DNA of 64,000 nt from Streptomyces sp. MUM 2J (GTDB lineage: Bacteria; Actinomycetota; Actinomycetes; Streptomycetales; Streptomycetaceae): contig NZ_JADWYM010000037.1 of the NCBI RefSeq assembly GCF_022414535.1, positions 1 through 64,000 on the forward strand. Direction: 5' to 3'. Both the position numbers and the translations under genes were made by a program. Of the stretch, positions 15,678-24,000 are shown piece by piece. How positions within the stretch are numbered: the stretch's first letter is position 1; each line of letters opens with the position of its first letter. Below the pieces are notes generated by a model, which made no database searches, was not told the DNA's origin, and saw only the letters and a list, made by a program, of their open reading frames with translations.

Positions 15678-16328
15678 ATGGCCTTCCGTGAGATCAACTC
15701 GAAGATGGTGGAGGCGGCGGTCGTCCCCGGGCAGCGCCTGTTCAGTCAGCGCGGCGCGATGCTCGCGTACCGGGGCGAGGTGTCCTTCACCCCCAGCATC
15801 CAGGGCGGTCAGGGCGGGGTCATGTCGATGATCGGGCGCCGGGTCGCCGGGGAGGCGGCGCCGCTGATGACCGTGGAGGGCAGCGGCACCGTGCTCTTCG
15901 GGCACGGCGGCCATCACGTGCAGGTCATCCACCTCGCGGGCGACACGCTGTACGTGGAGGCCGACCGCCTGCTCGCCTTCGAGGGCACGCTCCGGCAGGG
16001 CACGATGTTCCTGGGCGCGCAGGGCGGCGTCATGGGCATGGTCCGGGGGCAGGTCACCGGCCAGGGGCTGTTCACCACCACCCTCGACGGTCACGGCGCG
16101 GTCGCCGTGATGGCGCACGGCGGCGTCCTGGAGATCCCGATCACCCCTCAGCGGCCGGTCCACGTCGACCCGCAGGCCTACGTCGCCCACCACGGCGACG
16201 TGCGCAACAAGCTCTCCACCGCCCTCGGCTGGCGGGACCTGGTGGGCCGCGGCTCCGGCGAGGCCTTCCAGCTGGAGCTCAGCGGCAGCGGCACGGTGTA
16301 CGTCCAGGCGTCGGAGGAGAAGCTGTGA
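15678..16328 (+). CDS. AIM24 family protein, second of three
   Basis: A 216-residue protein homologous to its neighbours, best seen as FSQRGAMLAYRGEVSF near the N-terminus, TVLFGHGGHHVQVIHL in the middle, and the C-terminal SGSGTVYVQASEEKL. It starts one base after the first AIM24 gene and its TGA overlaps the GTG of the third, so all three are probably made together as parts of one assembly. No catalytic residues are recognised. Confidence 0.87.
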   Translation: MAFREINSKMVEAAVVPGQRLFSQRGAMLAYRGEVSFTPSIQGGQGGVMSMIGRRVAGEAAPLMTVEGSGTVLFGHGGHHVQVIHLAGDTLYVEADRLLAFEGTLRQGTMFLGAQGGVMGMVRGQVTGQGLFTTTLDGHGAVAVMAHGGVLEIPITPQRPVHVDPQAYVAHHGDVRNKLSTALGWRDLVGRGSGEAFQLELSGSGTVYVQASEEKL

Positions 16329-17131
16329 GCACCCCCTACGGACCCTCCGGCAGCGGCCCCCGGGTCCTCGACCCCGCGAGCCTGCCGGCCGACGACAGCG
16401 TGAACGCGTACACCTTCTGCGTGGAGCTCAGGGGGAACCAGTGGTTCCTGCAGAAGGGGAAGATGATCGCCTACTACGGCGCGATCGAGTTCAACGGCGT
16501 CGGCCACGGCCGGCTGGACCGCCTCGTCCGCACGTCCTTCCATTCGCCTCTGCACGCGAGCGACTGGGTGGTGGCCGAGGGCTCGGGCAAGATGCTGCTG
16601 GCCGACCGGGCCTTCGACGTGAACTCCTACGACTTGGACGAGGGCAACCTGACCATTCGCTCGGGCAATCTCCTCGCTTTTCAGCCAAGTCTCGCGCTCA
16701 AGCAGTCGATCGTCCCGGGTTTTCTCACACTGATCGGAACCGGAAAGTTCGTGGCCGCGTCCAACGGGCCGGTGGTGTTCATGGAGCCACCGATCCGGGT
16801 GGATCCGCAGGCGCTCGTCGGCTGGGCCGACTGCCCCTCGCCCTGCCATCACTACGACCACGGCTACCTGACGGGCGTGATGGGCGGTCTACGTGCGATG
16901 ACGGGCCTCGGCGGAGCCTCCGGCGAGGAGCACCAGTTCGAGTTCGTCGGCGCCGGGACGGTACTGCTGCAGTCGACCGAGACCCTGATGGCCGAGCAGG
17001 CCACGGGTGCGGTCCCGCGGCAGGCCGGGGTACCCGGCGCAGAAGGGGCGCACAGTACACAAGGACCGCAGCCGGGGGTACCGCGCCTTCCCGGACAGCT
17101 GGGAGACCTCCAGCGTCGCTTCGGGCTGTGA
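16325..17131 (+). CDS. AIM24 family protein, third of three, with C-terminal extension
   Basis: In this 268-residue protein, the AIM24 fold occupies about residues 25-225 (GNQWFLQKGKMIAYYGAIEF, GAGTVLLQSTETLM), followed by a Pro/Gln/Gly-rich tail of about 40 residues. The segment CPSPCHHYDHGY in the loop, with two Cys and three His, is absent from the other two copies and could bind a metal. GTG at 16325 overlaps the upstream stop (GTGA). It is the last gene before absC. Confidence 0.85.
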   Translation: MSTPYGPSGSGPRVLDPASLPADDSVNAYTFCVELRGNQWFLQKGKMIAYYGAIEFNGVGHGRLDRLVRTSFHSPLHASDWVVAEGSGKMLLADRAFDVNSYDLDEGNLTIRSGNLLAFQPSLALKQSIVPGFLTLIGTGKFVAASNGPVVFMEPPIRVDPQALVGWADCPSPCHHYDHGYLTGVMGGLRAMTGLGGASGEEHQFEFVGAGTVLLQSTETLMAEQATGAVPRQAGVPGAEGAHSTQGPQPGVPRLPGQLGDLQRRFGL

Positions 17132-17187
17132 GCGGTAGTCTGCGGAGTGTGACGTCGAACGCATGCGCACTGTCACAGCCCCCCGAT

Positions 17188-17217
17188 TAGTTCGCTTTTC
17201 AACTTCTTAGGTAGACT
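17188..17217 (+). promoter_or_regulatory. absC promoter
   Basis: TTAGTT (17188-17193) and TAGACT (17212-17217) with an 18-bp spacer fit a housekeeping sigma promoter. The -10 is 6 bases from ATG 17224, implying a leaderless transcript. Confidence 0.55.
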
Positions 17218-17223
17218 TCATTG

Positions 17224-17700
17224 ATGGAGACCGAGACGGCCACGCGCTGGCTGACCGATGCGGAGCAGTGTGCCTGGCGCACCCACCTGGAGGTCAACAG
17301 ACTGTTGACGTACCAGCTCGAAAAGGACCTGCAGCCGTTCGGCCTGACAATGAACGACTACGAGATCCTGGTGAACCTGTCCGAGTCGGAGGATCTGCGG
17401 ATGCGAATGAGCGATCTCGCCTCCGCCACCCTCCAGTCCAAGAGCCGGCTCTCGCACCAGATCACCCGTATGGAGAACGCCGACCTGGTGCGCCGCGAGA
17501 ACTGCGAGTCCGACCGCCGCGGGCTCTACGCGGTGCTCACCGAGCACGGCATGGAGACCATGCAGAAGGTCGCACCGCACCACGTGGCCTCCGTGCGCCG
17601 GCACTTCATCGATCTCCTCTCCCCGGACTCCCTGGCAGAGCTCGACAAGGCCCTGAAGCCCATCGCGGACCACCTGCGGGCCCAGCGCGGCCGGCCCTGA
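17224..17700 (+). CDS. absC: MarR family regulator, AbsC type
   Basis: Its 158 residues equal the length I recall for S. coelicolor AbsC (SCO5405), a zinc-responsive MarR regulator affecting antibiotic production. The winged-helix core runs about 45-125 (MSDLASATLQSKSRLSHQITRM; wing SDRRGLYAVLTEHG). Cys and His residues (ENCESD, APHHV, RRHF) are present as possible zinc ligands. ATG at 17224 is six bases after TAGACT, with no ribosome site, suggesting a leaderless message; TTG at 17221 is less likely. The three AIM24 genes upstream and meaB downstream match the remembered S. coelicolor order. A 21-bp perfect hairpin follows the stop. Confidence 0.82.
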   Translation: METETATRWLTDAEQCAWRTHLEVNRLLTYQLEKDLQPFGLTMNDYEILVNLSESEDLRMRMSDLASATLQSKSRLSHQITRMENADLVRRENCESDRRGLYAVLTEHGMETMQKVAPHHVASVRRHFIDLLSPDSLAELDKALKPIADHLRAQRGRP

Positions 17701-17727
17701 CCGGGCGGGACCGCGCCCCCGGCCGGC

Positions 17728-17775
17728 GCCGTGTCCGGGAGGGGCGCCATGACCGGCGCCCCTCCCGGACACGGC
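17728..17775 (+). terminator. absC terminator
   Basis: A perfect 21-bp inverted repeat, arms 17728-17748 and 17755-17775, loop ATGACC, 27 bases after the absC stop. It could also stop opposing transcription. Confidence 0.75.
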
Positions 17776-17892
17776 ACGGGCCGCGGCCACGATCCCGGTC
17801 GCGGCTCCCGTCCGCCGGGGCACCAGGCGTACCCGGCTCCGGGGCGCCGCACGCCCGGCCCGGCGACGGCACCCCGAAGACGCGGGTGAACA

Positions 17893-17916
17893 AGCCCGGG
17901 GCACCGCCCCCGGGCT
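17893..17916 (-). terminator. Possible meaB terminator
   Basis: AGCCCGGGG (17893-17901) pairs with CCCCGGGCT (17908-17916). It lies 109 bases past the meaB stop. Confidence 0.4.
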
Positions 17917-18024
17917 CCCGCGTCCGGCACCGCCCGCGTTCGGCGGGCGCTCCCCCGCCCCCGAGCGCCGCTGCCCGCGGCCACCGAGGTGGTCGCGGGC
18001 GGGCCCGGAACGGGCGGTCGCGGG

Positions 18025-18981
18025 TCAGGACTCCGTCAGACCCGCCACCAGTTCGTCCGCCGCACGGTAGGGGTCGAGGTCACCGGTGACGATCCGCTCG
18101 GCCAGCGTGCTGAGGCGGCGGTCGCCGTGCAGGTCGCCGATGCGCTCCCGCAGCGCCGTGACGGCGATGGTCTCCACCTCGCGGGCGGCGCGGGACAGCC
18201 GCCGCTCGGCCAGGACCCCCCGCTCCTCCATCCAGGCGCGGTGCTTCTCCAGCGCCTCCACCACCTCGTCGATGCCCTCGCCGCGGGCCGCCACCGTCTT
18301 CACGATCGGCGGGCGCCAGTCCCCCGGGCCGCGGGACTCCCCGAGGCCCAGCATGTGGTTCAGCTCGCGGGCGGTGGCGTCGGCGCCGTCCCGGTCGGCC
18401 TTGTTGACGACGTACACGTCGCCGATCTCCAGGATGCCCGCCTTGGCCGCCTGGATGCCGTCGCCCATTCCGGGGGCGAGCAGCACCATGCTCGTGTCCG
18501 CCTGGGAGGCGATCTCCACCTCCGACTGGCCCACACCGACCGTCTCCACCAGGATCACGTCGCACCCGGCCGCGTCCAGGACGCGGATCGCCTGCGGGGC
18601 GGCCCAGGCGAGACCGCCCAGGTGACCGCGGGTGGCCATGGAACGGATGTAGACGCCCGGATCCGAGGCGTGCTCCGACATGCGGACCCGGTCACCGAGC
18701 AGCGCGCCGCCCGAGAACGGCGACGACGGGTCGACGGCGAGGACGCCGACCCGCTTGCCCTGCTTGCGGTACGCCGTCACCAGTGCGGAGGTCGACGTCG
18801 ACTTGCCGACCCCGGGCGAACCGGTCAGGCCGACCACGTACGCATGGCCCGTCAGCGGGGCCAGCACCGACATGACCTCCCTGAGCTGCGGGGACGCCCC
18901 CTCCACCAGGGAGATGAGCCGGGCCACGGCCCGTGGCCGGCCTTCCCTGGCCTGGGCCACCAGCATGGAGACGTCCTGCAT
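18025..18981 (-). CDS. meaB: MeaB-type GTPase, chaperone of B12-dependent acyl-CoA mutases
   Basis: A 318-residue protein of the ArgK/MeaB G3E GTPase family. It has a P-loop GSPGVGKS at residues 54-61, the VDPSSPFSGGALLGDRVRM segment, the ETVGVGQSE switch and the NKAD base-specificity motif at about 198. MeaB proteins gate cofactor loading and protect methylmalonyl-CoA or isobutyryl-CoA mutases from inactivation. ATG at 18981 follows GGAG with a 5-nt gap; a GTG three bases upstream leaves too little room for the site. The thiolase and epimerase genes lie just upstream, and the same window has icmA and an adenosyltransferase. Cytosolic. Confidence 0.93.
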   Translation of the reverse strand: MQDVSMLVAQAREGRPRAVARLISLVEGASPQLREVMSVLAPLTGHAYVVGLTGSPGVGKSTSTSALVTAYRKQGKRVGVLAVDPSSPFSGGALLGDRVRMSEHASDPGVYIRSMATRGHLGGLAWAAPQAIRVLDAAGCDVILVETVGVGQSEVEIASQADTSMVLLAPGMGDGIQAAKAGILEIGDVYVVNKADRDGADATARELNHMLGLGESRGPGDWRPPIVKTVAARGEGIDEVVEALEKHRAWMEERGVLAERRLSRAAREVETIAVTALRERIGDLHGDRRLSTLAERIVTGDLDPYRAADELVAGLTES

Positions 18982-19015
18982 CACAGCTCCGTTCCGAGTA
19001 GTTGTGAACCGGGGT

Positions 19016-20215
19016 TCAGGCCTTGGGGACCCGCACGATCAGCGCGTCGCCCTGCCCACCGCCACCGCACAGCGCGGCGGCGCCGACACCGCCGCCCCGG
19101 CGCTTCAGCTCCAGCGCCAGGTGCAGCACGAGGCGGGCACCGGACATCCCGATGGGGTGGCCCAGGGCGATGGCGCCGCCGTTGACGTTCACCTTTTCCG
19201 TGGACACGCCCAGGTCCTTCATTGACTGCACGGCGACCGCGGCGAAGGCCTCGTTGATCTCGACCAGGTCGAGGTCCTCGACGCCCAGGCCCTCCTTCTT
19301 CAGGGCGTGCTGGATCGCGTTCGACGGCTGCGACTGCAAAGAGTTGTCCGGGCCGGCCACGTTGCCGTGGGCTCCGATCTCGGCGATCCAGTCCAGGCCC
19401 AGCTCCTCCGCCTTGGCCTTGCTCATCACCACCACGGCCGCGGCGCCGTCGGAGATCTGCGAACTGGAGCCCGCCGTGATCGTGCCGTCCTTGGCGAAGG
19501 CCGGGCGCAGCCTGCCCAGCGACTCCGCGGTGGTGTCGCCGCGAATGCCCTCGTCCTTGCTGAACAGGACCGGGTCGCCCTTGCGCTGCGGGATCTCGAT
19601 CGGGGTGATCTCGGCCTCGAAGACGCCGTTCTTCTGCGCGGCGGCGGCCCGCTGGTGGGACAGGGCGGCGATCTCGTCCTGCTCGGCGCGGCCGAGGCCG
19701 AGGCGCGCGTTGTGCTTCTCCGTCGACTCGCCCATCGCGATGCCCTCGAAGGAGTCGGTCAGGCCGTCGTGGGCCATCGCGTCGAGCATCTGAACGGCGC
19801 CGTACTTGAAGCCCTCCCGGGACTTCGGCAGCAGGTGCGGGGCGTTGGTCATGGACTCCTGACCGCCGGCCACGACGATGTCGAACTCACCGGCCCGGAT
19901 CAGCTGGTCGGCCAGCGCGATCGCGTCCAGGCCGGACAGGCACACCTTGTTGACGGTCAGCGCGGGCACGCTCATCGGGATGCCGGCCTTGACCGCGGCC
20001 TGGCGGGCAGGGATCTGGCCCACGCCGGCCTGGAGCACCTGGCCCATGATCACGTACTGCACCTGGTCGCCGCCGATGCCCGCACGATCCAGGGCGGCCT
20101 TGATCGCGAAGCCGCCGAGGTCGGCTCCGGAGAAGGACTTGAGAGAGCCCAGCAGCCGTCCCATGGGCGTGCGTGCGCCCGCGACGATCACCGAACTGTT
20201 CGTTGCAGTTGCCAT
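19016..20215 (-). CDS. Acetyl-CoA C-acetyltransferase (thiolase)
   Basis: A 399-residue type II thiolase. The nucleophile is Cys92 in NKVCLSGLDAIA, the NGGAIALGHPIGMSGAR motif holds the catalytic His, and CGGGGQGDAL holds the second Cys. It condenses two acetyl-CoA to acetoacetyl-CoA or runs in reverse. ATG at 20215 is preceded by AAGGGGAT. It is divergent from mce, with about 150 bases between them, and lies 34 bases ahead of meaB on the same strand, so thiolase and meaB probably share a transcript. The linkage to mce, meaB and icmA points to short-chain acyl-CoA metabolism. Confidence 0.93.
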   Translation of the reverse strand: MATATNSSVIVAGARTPMGRLLGSLKSFSGADLGGFAIKAALDRAGIGGDQVQYVIMGQVLQAGVGQIPARQAAVKAGIPMSVPALTVNKVCLSGLDAIALADQLIRAGEFDIVVAGGQESMTNAPHLLPKSREGFKYGAVQMLDAMAHDGLTDSFEGIAMGESTEKHNARLGLGRAEQDEIAALSHQRAAAAQKNGVFEAEITPIEIPQRKGDPVLFSKDEGIRGDTTAESLGRLRPAFAKDGTITAGSSSQISDGAAAVVVMSKAKAEELGLDWIAEIGAHGNVAGPDNSLQSQPSNAIQHALKKEGLGVEDLDLVEINEAFAAVAVQSMKDLGVSTEKVNVNGGAIALGHPIGMSGARLVLHLALELKRRGGGVGAAALCGGGGQGDALIVRVPKA

Positions 20216-20364
20216 GAGCTGCGATCCCCTTACCGGCCTGCACGGCCGAGGAGTGAACGAGGGTTTACTTCGAATGTACTGAGTGGCACTCCGTGCCGTC
20301 ACCGGCCCGTCGGTGTGATCGCGCGCACGTTGCGTAACCATGCCGGGAGCGCTGCACTAGCAGC

Positions 20365-20805
20365 ATGCTGACGCGAATCGACCACATCGGGATCGCCTGC
20401 CACGACCTCGACGCCACCGTCGAGTTCTACCGGGCCACCTACGGCTTCGAGGTGTTCCACACCGAGGTCAACGAGGAGCAGGGCGTGCGCGAGGCCATGC
20501 TCAAGATCAACGAGACCTCCGACGGCGGCGCCTCCTACCTCCAGCTCCTGGAACCCACCCGCGAGGACTCCACCGTCGCGAAGTGGCTCGCCAAGAACGG
20601 CGAGGGCGTGCACCACATCGCCTTCGGTACGGCGGATGTCGACGGCGACGCAGCCGCCGTCCGCGACAAGGGCGTACGCCTTCTGTACGACGAGCCCCGA
20701 CGCGGCTCGATGGGATCGCGGATCACCTTCCTGCACCCCAAGGACTGCCACGGCGTCCTCACCGAACTGGTCACTTCGGCACCCGTTGAGTCGCCTGAGC
20801 ACTGA
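20365..20805 (+). CDS. mce: Methylmalonyl-CoA epimerase
   Basis: A 146-residue vicinal-oxygen-chelate protein. Metal ligands expected from the Propionibacterium enzyme are all present: His7 (RIDHIGIA), Gln60 (SYLQLLEP), His84 (GVHHIAFG) and Glu134 (VLTELV). It interconverts the (R) and (S) forms of methylmalonyl-CoA, feeding propionyl-CoA metabolism and polyketide extender supply. ATG at 20365 has no clear ribosome site. It is divergent from the thiolase gene and followed by scy after 211 bases. Confidence 0.95.
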   Translation: MLTRIDHIGIACHDLDATVEFYRATYGFEVFHTEVNEEQGVREAMLKINETSDGGASYLQLLEPTREDSTVAKWLAKNGEGVHHIAFGTADVDGDAAAVRDKGVRLLYDEPRRGSMGSRITFLHPKDCHGVLTELVTSAPVESPEH

Positions 20806-21016
20806 CCTCCGTACATATGGGCCGGTAGGGTTGGGTGCGGTCGCCGCCCAACCCGGCAGTGGCCGCATTCCGGGGTCCAGGTTTCGGGGAGGGAGCGCCG
20901 GGGCAGCAGCCCGTGCTCCGTCGCCGATCTGTCACCATTTCCCCGGGGGCCCCGTTCGGCGGATGGACGGAGCTCGTTGGAGAGACTTGCGACCAGGGGA
21001 CGGATGGGACCGCGCA

Positions 21017-24000
21017 GTGCGGGGCTACGAGAGCCAGGAGCGGGAGCCGGCGGCTGACGTCGACCACCTCACTCGGTTCGAAGCCGAGATGAAGCGGCTG
21101 AAGACCGAGCGGGAAAAGGCGATCCAGCACGCCGAGGACCTCGGCTACCAGGTCGAGGTGCTGCGTGCCAAGCTGCACGAGGCACGGCGCACCATCATGT
21201 CCCGGCCTGCGTTCGACGGGTCGGACCTCGGCCACCAGGCGGAGCAGTTGCTCCGCAACGCGCAGATGCAGGCCGACCAGTTGCGCGCGGACGCCGAGCG
21301 CGAACTGAGCCAGGCACGGGCACAGACCCAGCGGATCCTCCAGGAACACGCCGAGCAGGCGGCCCGGCTCCAGGCCGAGCTGCACCAGGAGGCGGTCACC
21401 CGCCGCCAGCAGCTGGACCAGGAGCTCGCCGAGCGCCGGGCGACCGTCGAGTCGCACGTCAACGAGAACGTGGCGTGGGCGGAGCAGCTGCGCGCCCGCA
21501 CCGAGCAGCAGGCCCGCCGCCTGCTGGAGCAGTCCCGCGCCGACGTCGACCAGGCGATGTCCGCCGCCCGCACGGAGGCCGAACGCCTGACCTCCGAGGC
21601 CCGCCGGCGCCTGGAGAGCGAGGCGGAGGCCGCACGCGCGGAGGCCGAGCAGTTGCTGCGGCGGGCCCGCGCGGACGCCGAACGGCTGCTGAACGCCGCC
21701 TCCGCACAGGCCCAGGAGGCCACCGACCACGCCGAGCAGGTGCGCAGCACCAGCGCCAGCGAGTCGGAGGAGGCCCGCCGCCGCGCCCAGGAGCTGAGCC
21801 GGGCCGCCGAGCAGCGCATGGCCGAGGCCGAGGAGGCGCTGCGCAAGGCGCAGTCCGAGGCCGACAAGGTCCTCACCGAGGCCAAGGACTCCGCCGCCAG
21901 GACCCTCGCGGGCGCCGAGACGGCCAACGAGACCCGCACACGCACGGCGAAGGAGCAGGTCGCCCGGCTGGTCGGCGAGGCCACCAAGGAGGCCGAGGCA
22001 GCCAGGACCGAAGCCGAACAGGTCGTCGCCGACGCGCGGGCCGAGGCCGAGAAGATCGTCGCCGAGGCCGCGGAGAAGGCCCGCACGATCACCGCCGAGG
22101 AGTCCGCCACCCAGCTGTCGAAGGCGGCCAGGACGGCGGAGGACGTCCTCAACAAGGCGTCCGAGGAGGCCCGGCGCACCACCCGGGCCGCCGCCGAGGA
22201 GGGCGAGCGGATCCGCACCGAGGCCGAGGCCGAGGCGGACCGGCTGCGGGCCGAGGCGCACGACATCGCCGAGCAGCTCAAGGGCGCGGCGAAGGACGAC
22301 ACCAAGGAGTACCGCGCCAAGACGGTCGAGCTCCAGGAGGAGGCCCGCAGGCTGCGCGGCGAGGCCGAGCAGCTGCGCGCCGACGCGGTCGCCGAGGGCG
22401 AGAAGATCCGCGCCGAGGCCCGCAAGGAGGCCGTCGCGCAGATCGAGGAGGCGGCCCGGTCCGCCGAGGAACTGCTGTCGAAGGCGAAGGCCGACGCCGA
22501 CGAACTGCGGCAGACCGCGACCGCGGACAGCGAGAAGGTCCGCACCGAGGCCATCGAGCGGGCGACCTCGCTGCGCCGGCAGGCCGAGGAGACCCTGGAG
22601 CGCACCCGCAAGGAGGCCGAGCGGCAGCGGGCCGAGGCCGCCGAGGAGGCCGACGGGGTCAGGGCCGACGCCGAGCGGGCCGCGCAGGAGCTGCGCGAGG
22701 AGGCCGAGCGTGCCGTCACCGCCCGGCAGTCCGAGGCCGAGCAGGAGCTGACCCGGCTGGCCGCCGAGGCCGAGCAGCGGCTCGCCGACGCCGAGCAGGC
22801 GCTGACGGAGGCCCGCGAGGAAGCCGCGCGCATCCGCCGCGAGGCCGCCGACGAGGCCGAGCGGCTGCGCACGGAGTCGGCGGAGCGCATCCGCACACTC
22901 CGGCAGCAGGCCGAGGAGGAGGCCGAGCGGCTGCGCACCGAGGCCGCCTCGGACGCCGCCGCGTCCCGTGCCGAGGGCGAGTCCGTCGCGCTGCGGCTCA
23001 CCACGGAGGCCGCGACCGAGGCGGAGAGGCTGAAGTCGGAGGCGCAGGAGAGCGCCGACCGGATGCGGGCCGAGGCGCAGGCCGCCGCGGAGCGGCTCGC
23101 CGCAGAGGCGTCCGAGACGCTGGCCGCCGCGCAGGAGGAGGCCACCCGGCGCCGCCGCGAGGCGGAGGAACTCCTCGGCGCCGCCCGGCAGGAGGCCGAC
23201 CAGGAGCGCGAGCGGGCCCGCGAGCAGAGCGAGGACCTGCTGGCCAGCGCCCGCAAGCGGGTCGAGGAGGCGCAGGCCGAGTCGGTCCGGCTGGTGGAGG
23301 AGGCCGACCGGCGCGCCGACGAGATGGTCTCCGCGGCCGAGCAGCACGCGCAGCAGGTCCGCGACTCCGTGGCCGGACTGCACGAGCAGGCACAGGAGGA
23401 GATCGCCGGACTGCGCTCGGCCGCCGAGGTGGTGGCGGAGCGCACCCGCCGGGAGGCCGAGGAGGAGGCGGACCGGGTCCGCACCGACGCCTACGCCGAG
23501 CGGGAGCGGGCGAGCGAGGACGCGGGGCGGGTGCGCCGCGAGGCGCAGGAGGAGGCGGAGGCCGCCAAGGCCCTCGCCGAGCGCACGACGGTGGAAGCCC
23601 TCGCGGAGGCCGAGCGCCTGCGTGCGGACGCCTCCGAGCACGCGCAGCGGCTGCGGACGGAGGCCTCGGACACCCTGGCGCAGGCCGACCAGGACGCGGC
23701 CCGCACCCGCGCGGACGCCCGCGGGGACGCCAACCGCATCCGCTCCGACGCCGCGGCACAGGCCGACACCCTCATCACCGAGGCCCGCAACGAGGCCGAG
23801 CGCCTCACCACCGAGACCGTCGACGAGACCGACCGCCTGCGCGCCGAGACCGTCGCCCAGGCCGACCGCGTCCGCACGGAGGCGCTGGAGGAGGCCGACC
23901 GGCTGCGGACGGAGGCCTCGGACACACGCGCGCAGGCCGACCGGGACGCGGCCCGCACCCGCGCGGACGCCCGCGGGGACGCCAACCGCATCCGCTCCGA

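Larger units (their letters stand above)
17701..18024. other. Convergent intergenic region between absC and meaB
   Basis: No gene supported. It contains a very strong hairpin (17728-17775) for absC and a second (17893-17916) nearer meaB. Confidence 0.7.
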
